A DNA stretch of 41,691 nucleotides, taken from NCBI RefSeq assembly GCF_004022425.1, contig NZ_RBZY01000034.1, positions 1-41,691 of the forward strand, written 5' to 3'. The notes below the pieces were generated by a model. The model did no database searches and had not been told where the DNA came from. It saw only the letters and a list, made by a program, of their open reading frames with translations. Below, in pieces: positions 8,817 to 17,737 of this stretch (position 1 is its first letter; each line of letters starts with the position of its first letter). The position numbers were made by a program, and so were the translations under genes. The stretch comes from Microbacterium enclense (GTDB taxonomy: Bacteria; Actinomycetota; Actinomycetes; Actinomycetales; Microbacteriaceae).

Positions 8817-8840
8817 CAAAATAACCACGCGAGGAGAGAT

Positions 8841-9815
8841 ATGCGCGCGATCGTGCACCCCCAGTTCGGCGAGCCGACCGACGTCCTGGACGTCGAAGAG
8901 GTCGAGACCCCCGAACCCGGCCCGGGTCAGGTGCGGCTGCGCATCCTCCTGTCTCCGATCCACAACCACGACCTGTGGACGATCCGCGGCACCTACGGGT
9001 ACAAGCCCGAGCTCCCCGCCCGCGCCGGAACCGAGGCCGTCGGTGTCGTCGATGCGCTCGGAGACGGCGTCGAGGGGCTCGAGGTCGGCCAGCGCGTCGC
9101 CACTGGCGGAACCTTCGGCGTCTGGGCCGAGTACGTCGTCGCTCCCGCCGCCGGCCTCATCCCCGTCGCGGACGCCCTGCCCGACGAGATGGCCGCTCAG
9201 CTCGTGTCGATGCCGTTCAGCGCCATCAGCCTGCTGCATTCGCTCGACCTGACGGCCGGCGACTGGCTCGTGCAGAACACGGCCAACGGTGCCGTCGGAC
9301 GCATGGTCGCGCAGATCGCGAAGGCCCGTGGCATCCATGTCCTGGGTCTGGTGCGCCGTCAGAGCGCGGTCGACGAACTCGCCCAGCAGGGCATCTCGAA
9401 CGTCGTCTCGACCGACGCCGACGACTGGCGCGAGAAGGCCGCGGCGATCATCGACGGCGGGCGCGTCGTGGCCGGCGTCGATTCGGTCGGCGGTTCGGCG
9501 GCGAACGACGTGCTGTCGCTGCTGTCCGAGAACGCAACGCTCGTGATCTTCGGCTCGATGGGCGACGCCACGCTCGAGCTGTCGGCCGGCGACATCATCT
9601 TCCGCCAGGCGACCGTGAAGGGCTTCTGGGGCAGCGTCGTCAGCAAGACGATGGATGCCGAGACCCGCGGCGCCCTGTTCGGCGAGCTGTCGCGCTACCT
9701 CGCCGACGGCACCGTGACGCTCCCCGTCGCGGCCACGTTCGCGCTCGAGGACGTCCGCGACGCCGCGGCCGCGAGCTTCTCCCCGCGCGTCGGCAAGGTG
9801 CTGCTGCGCCCGTAA
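8841..9815 (+). CDS. MDR family NADPH oxidoreductase, enoyl-reductase-like
   Basis: A 324-aa medium-chain dehydrogenase/reductase. It contains no cysteine at all, so the structural-zinc lobe and the catalytic Zn of alcohol dehydrogenases are absent. The segments HNHDLWTIRGTYGYKPELP and QNTANGAVGRMVAQIA resemble the mitochondrial trans-2-enoyl-CoA reductase (MECR/ETR1) branch rather than quinone oxidoreductase. The nucleotide fold lies at ~140-260. Reduction of an activated C=C bond with NADPH is the likely reaction. AGGAGAG sits 5 nt before the ATG. It is regulated by the divergent TetR protein through the operator between them. Substrate unknown; a role in detoxifying enals is an alternative to acyl-CoA metabolism. 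Confidence 0.8.
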   Translation: MRAIVHPQFGEPTDVLDVEEVETPEPGPGQVRLRILLSPIHNHDLWTIRGTYGYKPELPARAGTEAVGVVDALGDGVEGLEVGQRVATGGTFGVWAEYVVAPAAGLIPVADALPDEMAAQLVSMPFSAISLLHSLDLTAGDWLVQNTANGAVGRMVAQIAKARGIHVLGLVRRQSAVDELAQQGISNVVSTDADDWREKAAAIIDGGRVVAGVDSVGGSAANDVLSLLSENATLVIFGSMGDATLELSAGDIIFRQATVKGFWGSVVSKTMDAETRGALFGELSRYLADGTVTLPVAATFALEDVRDAAAASFSPRVGKVLLRP

Positions 9816-9833
9816 GCCGAGGGCAGAGAGTTC

Positions 9834-9886
9834 AGTGTCCAAGACACGCGGACGACCCCACGCGGCATCCGCGTGTCTTGGACACT
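9834..9886. repeat. Perfect 19-bp-arm palindrome between convergent genes
   Basis: AGTGTCCAAGACACGCGGA (9834-9852) is exactly complementary to 9868-9886, with a 15-nt loop. It lies 18 nt after the MDR stop and 38 nt before the NUDIX stop. No U-tract. Probably a bidirectional transcription end. Confidence 0.75.
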
Positions 9887-9924
9887 CGAATCCCGGCTCG
9901 CGGCGGCGGAGGCGCGCGCAGACC

Positions 9925-10389
9925 TCAAGCGAGCAAGTGCTCCAGGGCGTCGAGCACCGGGCGCTGGCCCTTCACGAGGCGTTCGCGAGCGGCATCCAGG
10001 TCGGTCCATTCGGCCCGGTCGACCTCGGGGAACGACGCCCGGCGGCCCGACCGCGGCGGCCATTCCATCTCGAACTCGCCGAACACGAATCCGGACGCCT
10101 CGAACCCGGTGCCGTCGCTCGCGAACACGATGAGCCTCTTGCCGGACGTCGCGGCGAACGGCCCGAGCTCGACCCACTCCCCCGCGGGGGGCTCGAGGCC
10201 CAGCTCCTCGACGAACTCGCGACGAGCGGCGTCACGCGGCTCTTCGGCGCCCGGCTCGAACTCGCCCTTGGGAATCGACCAGGCCCCGGCATCCTTGCGG
10301 GCCCAGAACGGCCCGCCCATGTGTGCGATGAGCACCTCGAGCGCGAGATGCCGCCGGTACAGCAGCAGTCCCGCGCTCCAGGCGACCAT
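9925..10389 (-). CDS. NUDIX hydrolase
   Basis: A 154-aa NUDIX-fold pyrophosphohydrolase. The Nudix box reads GEFEPGAEEPRDAARREFVEELGL, abbreviated G-x6-E-x7-RE-x2-EE-x-G. The metal-binding REFVEE core is intact, but there is one extra residue between the Gly and the first Glu compared with the textbook spacing. Upstream, WARKDAGAWSIPKGEF is typical of small diadenosine-polyphosphate/NTP-type NUDIX proteins. The start overlaps the stop of the DUF4407 gene by 1 nt (TGATG), so it is translationally coupled as the second gene of that operon. Substrate cannot be assigned. Confidence 0.87.
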   Translation of the reverse strand: MVAWSAGLLLYRRHLALEVLIAHMGGPFWARKDAGAWSIPKGEFEPGAEEPRDAARREFVEELGLEPPAGEWVELGPFAATSGKRLIVFASDGTGFEASGFVFGEFEMEWPPRSGRRASFPEVDRAEWTDLDAARERLVKGQRPVLDALEHLLA

Positions 10390-11999
10390 CAGACGCCCGC
10401 CGGGACGCGCGCCGCTTCTTCGGCGATCACATCGGCGCGCTTGCGGAACGTTCGGGCCGTCACCCGATCAAGGGCGATCTGCCCGCGCATGCGCTCGGCC
10501 TTCTCGTACAGAGACGGGCCGCCGAAGCCGGTGAGCACCTTCACGAGCACCGGCAGCAGCTCGATCATGAAGAACAGCGCCGCGATGAGCCAGTGCGCCC
10601 AGCGGAGAGCCGGCTCACGCTCGGACAACCGCTCGAGCGCCGAGATCTGACTCAGCAGGCCCACGGCTCCGGCATTGCCGTCCGCGACGGAGGCGGCGCG
10701 GTCGTTGTACGCCGCGAGCGCCGAATCGTACTGCGCGCGGGCCGCCGGGAGCTGGTCCGCGGCCTGCTGCTTGTTCTGCTCGGCGGAGGCGGCGGCGGCC
10801 TCGGCACCGGCCGAATTGGCAGCGGCCAGCGTCGACTGCGCCTGCGCGAGCTGGGCCGACAGGGTGTCGTACGCGGACTGCGCCTGCGTGAGCTGGGCCT
10901 GCGCGGCATCCGAACTCGCGCCGTCGCCGGCGACGCCCGTGCACCCCGGGACCGTGCCGGCACCCTGACCGGTCAGCTCGCACTGGTAGACGGCACGCGC
11001 CTGATCGATGACGGTCTGCTGCGCGGCGAGCTGCTGCGTCAGCTGGTCGACGGTCTGCTGCGCGGCGGCGGCCTCCGCCGAGGTCGACGACGTCCCGGCG
11101 ACGATTCCGGTCGCGGCCTGGTTCTCGAGCGCGGCGACCTGGGCGCTCGCGGCATCGAGTGCTTGCTTCTCGGGCCCGTTCGTCACGGCATCCTGATCGC
11201 TCAGAGCCTGCGTGACGTTGGTCGAGTTGACCTCGCGATTGATGTCGTTCTGGAACACCTGCAGCACGAGCGGCTCGGCGACCACGATGCCGATCAGCGC
11301 GGCCATGATCACGCGCGGGAAGGCGAGGCCGAGCAGGCGGAACACGTTCTTCGTCGATCGCATCGTCGAGGTGAGGAAGCGGTCGAGGTTGAAGATGATG
11401 AGGCCCCACACGAGTGCGAGCGGGATGGCGAGGAAGATGCTGACGCGCACACCCGTCATCAGCGCGAACATCATCGATATCGCCGAGACGAGCGCCGTGC
11501 CCAGCAGCACGAGGAACATCTGCACGAAGCGCGGCACCTCTTCGGGCACCTCGTCGAGCACGTCGTTGTCGGCACCGCCGAGCACCGCCATGCGCCGAAC
11601 GAGCGAGAGGCTCGGGCGACGGGGGTCGGCGCGGCGCAACCGCGGCGGACGGGCAGGGGATGCCACGGGCGCGGGGAACGGTGCGGCTTCGGGCAGCGCG
11701 GGCTCCTCCCGCTCCGGTGCGGGGTCCTCGGCGACCGTCTCGGCGACCGGCTGCGGGTCGGCGGGGATCGCTTCCGGCTCGGGCCACTCGAACGGAGCGG
11801 TGTCGTCATCGGTTGCGGGCGGTGCGCCCCACGGCTCGATCGGGTCGTCGAGGGTCGAATCACGTGCCGAGGAGTCGGCGTCGTCACGCTGCTGGGCGAG
11901 GATGTCGTCGAGGTACTGGGGCTCGCGATCATCGTCCGTCGTGAACTCGATACGGCCGTCGGAGCCGAAGCGGCCGGGCCGGTGAGCGGAAAAGGACAT
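10389..11999 (-). CDS. DUF4407 membrane protein with long periplasmic coiled coil
   Basis: A 536-aa protein of unknown function, DUF4407 type. Residues 1-140 are acidic and proline-rich (cytoplasmic, disordered). Four hydrophobic helices follow in the centre (VQMFLVLLGTALVSAISMMFALM, VSIFLAIPLALVWGLIIFNLDRFL, a third around FPRVIMAALIGIVVAEPLVL). A ~190-residue Ala/Gln-rich coiled coil (AQLTQAQSAYDTLSAQLAQAQ style) precedes a last helix (ALRWAHWLIAALFFMIELLPVLVKV) and a short basic tail. Two cysteines in the coil region (CELTGQGAGTVPGC) could form a disulfide. The ATG at 11999 was chosen over a GTG two codons upstream because TACCCT lies six nt before it (leaderless). First gene of a two-gene unit with the NUDIX gene. 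Confidence 0.8.
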   Translation of the reverse strand: MSFSAHRPGRFGSDGRIEFTTDDDREPQYLDDILAQQRDDADSSARDSTLDDPIEPWGAPPATDDDTAPFEWPEPEAIPADPQPVAETVAEDPAPEREEPALPEAAPFPAPVASPARPPRLRRADPRRPSLSLVRRMAVLGGADNDVLDEVPEEVPRFVQMFLVLLGTALVSAISMMFALMTGVRVSIFLAIPLALVWGLIIFNLDRFLTSTMRSTKNVFRLLGLAFPRVIMAALIGIVVAEPLVLQVFQNDINREVNSTNVTQALSDQDAVTNGPEKQALDAASAQVAALENQAATGIVAGTSSTSAEAAAAQQTVDQLTQQLAAQQTVIDQARAVYQCELTGQGAGTVPGCTGVAGDGASSDAAQAQLTQAQSAYDTLSAQLAQAQSTLAAANSAGAEAAAASAEQNKQQAADQLPAARAQYDSALAAYNDRAASVADGNAGAVGLLSQISALERLSEREPALRWAHWLIAALFFMIELLPVLVKVLTGFGGPSLYEKAERMRGQIALDRVTARTFRKRADVIAEEAARVPAGV

Positions 12000-12005
12000 T
12001 CGCAC

Positions 12006-12011
12006 AGGGTA
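12006..12011 (-). promoter_or_regulatory. -10 box (TACCCT), leaderless DUF4407 gene
   Basis: TACCCT, then 6 nt, then ATG at 11999. No Shine-Dalgarno. This spacing decides the start. Confidence 0.6.
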
Positions 12012-12077
12012 CGACGCGAGTCCTGTCCGCTCCTGAGCGGGGGCTGAGGCCAGGCCCAGACCCCGCTCAGGGAGGGA

Positions 12078-13091
12078 TCAGACCAGGCGCTGCTTGGGTG
12101 AGACCTGGTAGGTGTTCTCGGGGTCGGAGAACACCGCGTCACCCAGGGCCGCGTCGATCGCGGCGAGCGTGTCGGCATCGAGCGTCACGCCCGAGGCCTT
12201 CACGGTGTCGGCGAGCTGCTCGGGACGCGAGGCGCCCACGAGGGCCGCGGCGATGTTCGGGTTCTGCAGCACCCAGGCGATCGCGAGCTGCGGCATGCCG
12301 AGGCCCGCCTCGTCGGCGATCGGCTTCAGTCGCTGCACGGCCTCGAGGACCTCGTCGCGCAGGAAGCCCTTGATGAAGTTCGCCCCGCTCTTGTCGTCGG
12401 TCGCCCGCGAACCGTCGGGAACCGGCTGCCCCGGCAGGTACTTGCCGCTGAGGACGCCCTGCGCCATCGGCGACCACACGATCTGCGAGATACCGAGCTC
12501 TTCACTGGTCGGCACGACCTTGCCCTCGATGACGCGCCACAGCATCGAGTACTGCGGCTGGTTCGAGATGAGCTGGATGCCGAGCTGCTGGGCGAGCGCA
12601 TGACCGTCGCGCAGCTGCTCGGCGGTCCACTCGGAGACACCGATGTACAGCGCCTTGCCCTGACGGACGATGTCGGCGAAGGCCTGGAACGTCTCTTCGA
12701 GGGGCGTTTCGTAGTCGAAGCGGTGGGCCTGGTAGAGGTCGACGTAGTCGGTGCCGAGCCGCTTCAGGGACCCGTTGATCGAGTCCATGATGTGCTTCCG
12801 GCTCAGGCCGGTGTCGTTGGGGCCCATGGGACCGGTGGGGAAGTAGACCTTCGTGAAGATCTCGAGCGACTCGCGGCGATGCCCCTCGAGCGCCTTGCCC
12901 AGCACGACCTCCGCCGCCGTGTTGGCGTAGGTGTCTGCGGTGTCGAACGTCGTGATGCCAGCGTCGAGAGCGGCGTGCACCGTCTTGATCGCGGCGTCGT
13001 CACCGACCTGCGAACCGTGCGTCACCCAGTTCCCGAGGGTGATCTCCGAGATCTTGAATCCACTGTTGCCGAGGTAGCGATAACCGACCAT
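12078..13091 (-). CDS. Aldo/keto reductase
   Basis: A 337-aa NADPH-dependent aldo/keto reductase of the Kv-beta/YghZ-like branch, a TIM barrel reducing aldehydes or ketones. The catalytic tetrad is complete: D50 and Y55 (FDTADTYAN), K81 (IFTKVY) and H123 (LYQAHRFD). The cofactor segment GASRPEQL lies near the C-terminus. The physiological substrate is unknown; related enzymes reduce glyceraldehyde or methylglyoxal-type aldehydes. The start at 13091 is six nt after a TAGCGT box. Monocistronic, divergent from the GT2 operon and separated from it by 240 nt. Confidence 0.9.
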   Translation of the reverse strand: MVGYRYLGNSGFKISEITLGNWVTHGSQVGDDAAIKTVHAALDAGITTFDTADTYANTAAEVVLGKALEGHRRESLEIFTKVYFPTGPMGPNDTGLSRKHIMDSINGSLKRLGTDYVDLYQAHRFDYETPLEETFQAFADIVRQGKALYIGVSEWTAEQLRDGHALAQQLGIQLISNQPQYSMLWRVIEGKVVPTSEELGISQIVWSPMAQGVLSGKYLPGQPVPDGSRATDDKSGANFIKGFLRDEVLEAVQRLKPIADEAGLGMPQLAIAWVLQNPNIAAALVGASRPEQLADTVKASGVTLDADTLAAIDAALGDAVFSDPENTYQVSPKQRLV

Positions 13092-13097
13092 GCGTCA

Positions 13098-13103
13098 ACG
13101 CTA
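13098..13103 (-). promoter_or_regulatory. -10 box (TAGCGT), leaderless aldo/keto reductase
   Basis: TAGCGT, 6 nt, ATG. No Shine-Dalgarno upstream of the start. Confidence 0.6.
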
Positions 13104-13331
13104 TCGGGGGCTTCGGATACCGGGGGCCGCGAGAGCGTCGCCCGTCCGGGAAGCGCAGGCGGTGGGGGCAGCCTATGCGTTAGCGGAGAGAACCCTGGCA
13201 ATCGCCCGCCCGGTCCAAACCGCCCGACGGACCGCCGCGGATGACCCCTGTGCGGCGTTCCCCGGCTGCCGCTCAATTCCCCCGTTCCTCGCCCTCGAAC
13301 CGTCCACGTGGACGCTGGAGGTACTTCCCCC

Positions 13332-14831
13332 ATGCCCGCTCTCGGCCCCTCCCTCTCCCTCCTCGCGCAGGCCGCCCCCGATCCCACCCCCGAACCGTTG
13401 CTCACACCGGTCGCCCCCGTCCCCGGGCAGGTGCCCGGCGACGTGACGGAGATCCCCGCCCCCGCACAGCCGGGGTCATCGATCAGCGGCGGGTTCCTCC
13501 CGGATTGGTCGATCGGGGAATGGGTCGGCTACAGCGGCATCATCCTGCTCGCCGTGCTCCTCACCGTCGTGGCGACCACGACCCTGTGGTGGATGCTGCA
13601 CGCATGGCGCTCCGCAGAGGATCTGCGCGCGACGCAGTTCAGCTCGTCCCCCCGGCCGGCGCGCCACCGCTTCACGCTCCTCGTCCCCGGCCGTCACGAG
13701 GAGGAGGTGATGGGGCAGACTCTCGACCGCCTCGCTCAGCAGGATCACCCCGATTTCGAGATCATCGCGATCGTCGGCCACGACGACCCCGGCACTGAGT
13801 TCGTCGTGCGACAGGCTGCGGCGCGGCATCCGGATCTCATCACCGTCGTCGTCGATGACAGCGTCCCCAAGAACAAGCCCAAGGCGCTCAACAAAGCCCT
13901 CCGGATTGCGACCGGCGACATCGTCGGCGTCTTCGACGCGGAGGACGAAGTGCACCCGGGACTGCTCACGGTCGTCGACTCAAAGTTCCAGGAGACCGGG
14001 GCCGACGTCGTACAGGGCGGCGTACAGCTGATGAACTTCGAGACGAGCTGGTGGTCGTTGCGCAACGTTCTGGAGTACTACTTCTGGTTCCGCTCGCGCC
14101 TGCACTTCCACGCGCGCTCCAAGTTCATCCCCCTCGGCGGCAACACCGTCTTCGTCACCCGTGACCGGCTCGAATGGTCGCGCGGCTGGGATGACCAGTG
14201 CCTCGCGGAGGACTGCGAGCTGGGCGTGCGCCTCTCGAGCGACGGCGCCAAGGTCGTCGTCGCGTACAACCCCGAGTACGTCACCCGCGAGGAGACCCCA
14301 CCGACTCTGACATCCCTCTACAAGCAGCGCACGCGCTGGAATCAGGGCTTCCTCCAGGTGCTGGGCAAGGGCGAGTGGAAGAAGCTCCCGACTCTCCGCC
14401 AGCGCCTGTACGCGCGCTACCTGCTGAACATGCCGTTCCTGCAGGCCGCGACGGGCCTGCTCATCCCCGTCTCGATCGCGTTCATCCTGCTGGTGAAGGT
14501 CCCGACGCCCGTCGCCCTCATCACGTTCCTGCCCCTCGTGCCGACCGTCATCACACTCGTCGCCGAAGCGGCCGGCCTGACGGAGTTCGGCCGCGTCTAC
14601 GAGAGGAAGGTGCGGGTGCGCGACTACGTGCGCCTCGTCCTGGGCCTCGTGCCGTACCAGATCTTCCTCGCGGCCGCCGCGGTGCGCTCCGTCGTCCGGC
14701 AGGTGCGCGGTGACGGCAGCTGGGAGAAGACCGAGCACACCGGTGCGCACCGTGACACCACGGCATCCGACGATGAGGGGCGCCCGGCGACACCCGAACT
14801 GATCGGCACAGCGGCGGAGGCGGCCCGATGA
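13332..14831 (+). CDS. Processive GT2 glycosyltransferase (BcsA/NodC-like)
   Basis: A 499-aa membrane glycosyltransferase. A Pro/Ala-rich N-terminal stretch (1-55) precedes one helix (~66-90). The GT2 domain spans ~112-345. It carries the processive-synthase signature in order: VVDDS region (~175), FDAEDE at 201-206 (DXD-type), the acidic pair ED at 293-294 (catalytic base), and QRTRW at 332-336 (Q/R-x-x-R-W). Further helices lie at ~355-400 and ~440-460. Such enzymes polymerise UDP-sugars into beta-linked polymers such as cellulose, poly-GlcNAc or hyaluronan and export them; which one is not visible, and there is no PilZ domain. TGGAGG sits 10 nt before the ATG; a GTG at 13308 is an alternative. 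First gene of the operon. In the 228 nt upstream I find no convincing promoter. Confidence 0.83.
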   Translation: MPALGPSLSLLAQAAPDPTPEPLLTPVAPVPGQVPGDVTEIPAPAQPGSSISGGFLPDWSIGEWVGYSGIILLAVLLTVVATTTLWWMLHAWRSAEDLRATQFSSSPRPARHRFTLLVPGRHEEEVMGQTLDRLAQQDHPDFEIIAIVGHDDPGTEFVVRQAAARHPDLITVVVDDSVPKNKPKALNKALRIATGDIVGVFDAEDEVHPGLLTVVDSKFQETGADVVQGGVQLMNFETSWWSLRNVLEYYFWFRSRLHFHARSKFIPLGGNTVFVTRDRLEWSRGWDDQCLAEDCELGVRLSSDGAKVVVAYNPEYVTREETPPTLTSLYKQRTRWNQGFLQVLGKGEWKKLPTLRQRLYARYLLNMPFLQAATGLLIPVSIAFILLVKVPTPVALITFLPLVPTVITLVAEAAGLTEFGRVYERKVRVRDYVRLVLGLVPYQIFLAAAAVRSVVRQVRGDGSWEKTEHTGAHRDTTASDDEGRPATPELIGTAAEAAR

Positions 14832-16825
14832 CCTCGACACTCGACCGCGTTCCCACCGACGCTCCTCATCACGAGGCACGCACGTCCTCGGATGCCACGC
14901 CCCGGCGACGCGTCTCGGCCTGGCGTTCGCGTCTCGGCGACGCCCTCTGGCTGCTCCCGCCCCTGCTGATCGGACTGATCGTCAACGCGATCAACCTCGG
15001 CGGCTCCCCCCAGCGCATCGACGACGAGGGCACCTACGCCGCGCAGGCATGGAGCATCGCCAACCTCGGCGAACTGACCCACTACACCTACTGGTACGAC
15101 CACCCGCCGCTCGGCTGGATCCAGATCGCGGCGTGGGCCGGACTCACCGACGCGTGGGACCGTTACGACGTGGCCGTGATCGCCGCCCGTGAATCGATGC
15201 TGGTGGCCACAGCGATCGCGGCCGTCCTGCTGTGGTTCCTGGTCCGTCGGATCGGGTTCGCCCGCCTGACGGCATCCGTCGCGATGGCGGTGTTCCTGCT
15301 GTCGCCGCTCGCCGTGCAGTTCCACCGTCAGGTGTACCTGGACAACATCGCCACCGCGTGGCTGCTGGGCGCGTTCCTGCTCGCGATGAGCCGGCGCGCG
15401 CAGTTGCTCGGATACATCGGTGCCGCGGCGGCGTTCGGCGTGGCGGTCCTCACCAAGGAGACCTACCTCCTGGCCCTGCCGCTGCTGGCATGGATGATGT
15501 GGCGCGGAGCGGATCGCACGACACGGAGGTACACGCTGTCGGTCGCGGCCGCGGTGCTCGCGATCGTCGGCCTGACCTACGTCGCGTTCGCGCTCGTCAA
15601 GGGCGAGGTAGCGCCGGGACCGGGACGGGTGAGCCTGTGGGACGGGCTGGCCTTCCAGCTCGCTTCGCGCGACGGCAGCGGCTCGCTGTTCGATCCGGAG
15701 AGCCTGTTCTCGCGCACGGTGGGGCTGTGGTGGCAGTTGGATTCCGTCCTCGTCGTGACGGCCCTGGCCGCCGCCGTGGCCGCCCTCGCCGTGCGACGCC
15801 TCCGCCCGTGGGCCATCGCCCTTCTCGCTCTGACCGCGTTCATGTTCCGCGGCGGGTACCTCCCCGTGCCGTACGTGATCATGCTGCTCCCCTTCGCCGC
15901 GATCGTCGTGGCGGGCATGGGACAGGTGGCCGTCGAGGCCCTGCGCTCGCGCGTCACCGTGCGCCGGTTCGGCGGCGTGGCGGTGGCATCCGGTCTCGTC
16001 GTCGCACTCGTGGCCGCGGGGCCGCTCTGGGCCACACAGCTGCGAGGATTCCTGCTCGCCGATCTCGACCGGCCGCTGCGCGACGCGGAGGCGTGGATGA
16101 CGCAGAACGCCCCCGCCGATGCGCGCATGCTCGTCGACGATGCCATGTGGGTCGACCTGGTCAGAGCCGGGTTCGAGCGTGAGAACGTCGTCTGGTACTA
16201 CAAGGCCGACACCGATCCCGACGTGCAGGAACTCGCCCCCGACGGATGGCGCGACTACGACTACGTCCTCACGACCGACTCGATGCGCACCTTCCCCACG
16301 GAGTTCCCGACCGTGCGCCAGGCGATCGAGAACAGCGCGGTCGTCGCCTCGTTCGGCGAGGGCGCGCAGAAGGTCGACGTGCGACTCGTCGACGCCGCCC
16401 AGGCAGCCCTCGCGCAGGCCGCTGACGGCGACCTCTACGCCGCGCGCTCGGTCGCCGGCCAGCAGGTCCTGCAGAACCCCGACGTCGGCGTGCCCGGCGA
16501 GGAGCAGGATCTCCTCATCTCCGGTGTCGTCGACGGGCGCATCCTCCTGACGCTCGGCCAGCTGTCCGCCGGCGGACGCGTCGACGTCGCCGACATCGTG
16601 CAGCTCGAGGGCGACCCCTCCGGCGTCCACCGCCGACTCGTCGTCAGCTCGTTCGCAGGTCAGGACGCGCGAGGGGATGGACCGGGCGCCGACGCGCTGC
16701 TCCGCTTCTACGAATCGCTGTCCGGGCCCCTCCGCCCGGTGTCGGTCGACCGTGCCGACTCGGGCGTGATCATCACGTTCTCGCCCGACGAACCCGTCGA
16801 CCTGCTCCCCCGACCCACCGCCTGA
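14828..16825 (+). CDS. GT39-like (PMT/ArnT-type) membrane glycosyltransferase
   Basis: A 665-aa GT-C-fold enzyme. After a cytoplasmic N-terminus (1-35) come about ten hydrophobic helices to ~405. The first extracytoplasmic loop holds RIDDEGTYAAQAW, the acidic pair that acts as catalytic base in PMT/ArnT enzymes, followed by YDHPPLGWIQ. These enzymes move a sugar from a polyprenyl-phosphate donor onto a protein, lipid or glycan outside the membrane. The last ~220 residues form a soluble extracytoplasmic extension (from WMTQNAPADARMLVDDAMW) that I cannot assign, longer than in plain GT39 proteins. The ATG overlaps the GT2 stop by 4 nt (ATGA), so the two are translationally coupled and likely act on the same glycan. 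Confidence 0.82.
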   Translation: MTSTLDRVPTDAPHHEARTSSDATPRRRVSAWRSRLGDALWLLPPLLIGLIVNAINLGGSPQRIDDEGTYAAQAWSIANLGELTHYTYWYDHPPLGWIQIAAWAGLTDAWDRYDVAVIAARESMLVATAIAAVLLWFLVRRIGFARLTASVAMAVFLLSPLAVQFHRQVYLDNIATAWLLGAFLLAMSRRAQLLGYIGAAAAFGVAVLTKETYLLALPLLAWMMWRGADRTTRRYTLSVAAAVLAIVGLTYVAFALVKGEVAPGPGRVSLWDGLAFQLASRDGSGSLFDPESLFSRTVGLWWQLDSVLVVTALAAAVAALAVRRLRPWAIALLALTAFMFRGGYLPVPYVIMLLPFAAIVVAGMGQVAVEALRSRVTVRRFGGVAVASGLVVALVAAGPLWATQLRGFLLADLDRPLRDAEAWMTQNAPADARMLVDDAMWVDLVRAGFERENVVWYYKADTDPDVQELAPDGWRDYDYVLTTDSMRTFPTEFPTVRQAIENSAVVASFGEGAQKVDVRLVDAAQAALAQAADGDLYAARSVAGQQVLQNPDVGVPGEEQDLLISGVVDGRILLTLGQLSAGGRVDVADIVQLEGDPSGVHRRLVVSSFAGQDARGDGPGADALLRFYESLSGPLRPVSVDRADSGVIITFSPDEPVDLLPRPTA

Positions 16826-16858
16826 CCTTCCTCCTCCCCCCGAAGAAAAGGACACCCC

Positions 16859-17737
16859 ATGACCCGCATTTCCTCCCCGATGACCCGTCGCACCGTGCGC
16901 GGGCTCGCCCTCGCCACCGCGGCGTTGCTGCCCGCCGCGCTCGGTCTCGCGACGGCGCCCGCCGCGATGGCCGCGACCTCCGAACCCGCCGGCTGGGCGC
17001 GTGTGGCACACCTCTCGCCCGACACCAAGTCGGTCGACGTCCAGCTGACCGCCCTCGCCGGCGGCGCGGTCGTCTACGAGCTCGACGACGTCGCCTACGG
17101 CGCCGTCAGCCCCTACATCCCGCTCGCAGAAGGAACCTACGTCGTGTCGATGGTCCCCTCCGACGCCGCAGACGACGTCCAGCCCATCGTGCGCCAGTCC
17201 GTCGACGTGACCGAGGGCGCACCGCTCACCGTCGCGGCGTACGGGCGCAACGCCGACCTCCAGACGACGGTGTTCGAGGACGACCTCTCCGCCCCCGAGG
17301 AGGGCCAGGCACGCGTCCGCGTCGTGCAGGCGTCCACGATCGAGCCGACCGTGACCGTCGACACCGCCGAAGGCCGCCCGATCGCGCGCGACGTCCCGAC
17401 GGGGTCGGCCACCGACTACGCCGCCGTCCCCGCCGGGTCGTGGGATCTCGAAATCAGCGGAACCGACGAAGCGGCCACCTCCGCCGTCGATCTGCCCGCG
17501 GGCTCCGTGTCCACCCTGTTCGTCCTCGACGACGCGCAGGGATCGCTCACCGCCCAGACCATCACCGACTCCGCGACGCTCGCCGACATGCCCGTCGGCG
17601 GCATCCACACCGGTGGCGGCGGAACCGCGGCCACCCCTGTCGGCCCGATCGGCATCGCCGGCGCGGTCGCGGCCGCCCTCGCAGGGTTCGCGACGATCGG
17701 GGCCCTGCACCGCCGCGGGGTGAAGGCGGACGCGTGA
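16859..17737 (+). CDS. Secreted DUF4397 protein, C-terminal membrane tail
   Basis: A 292-aa exported protein. The signal peptide (1-39) ends AMAA. Two DUF4397-type beta modules follow: residues ~42-145 begin AGWARVAHLSPDTKSVDV, and ~150-235 begin ARVRVVQASTIEPTVTV. The C-terminus has DMPVGGIHTGGGGTA (~242-256), a hydrophobic segment (~262-282) and a basic end (HRRGVKADA). This layout resembles a cell-wall sorting signal with HTG in place of canonical LPXTG, and proteins like this are often next to class F sortases. It is probably the substrate of the sortase encoded by the next gene. AAGG is placed 7-8 nt upstream of the ATG; the gap to GT39 is 33 nt. Binding target unknown. Confidence 0.82.
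   Translation: MTRISSPMTRRTVRGLALATAALLPAALGLATAPAAMAATSEPAGWARVAHLSPDTKSVDVQLTALAGGAVVYELDDVAYGAVSPYIPLAEGTYVVSMVPSDAADDVQPIVRQSVDVTEGAPLTVAAYGRNADLQTTVFEDDLSAPEEGQARVRVVQASTIEPTVTVDTAEGRPIARDVPTGSATDYAAVPAGSWDLEISGTDEAATSAVDLPAGSVSTLFVLDDAQGSLTAQTITDSATLADMPVGGIHTGGGGTAATPVGPIGIAGAVAAALAGFATIGALHRRGVKADA

Noticed and set aside
8841..9815. Zinc-dependent alcohol dehydrogenase
   Set aside because: The protein has no cysteine residues and lacks the zinc-ligand motifs.
13332..14831. Naming the GT2 gene bcsA (cellulose synthase)
   Set aside because: Only the processive GT2 signature is visible; no PilZ domain and no BcsB neighbour, so the sugar cannot be specified.
14624..17710. Minus-strand open frame of 1028 codons opposite the GT2/GT39/DUF4397 genes
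   Set aside because: It is a mirror of high-GC3 genes: rich in Gly/Arg/His/Asp, no domain, and opposite to well-supported genes.
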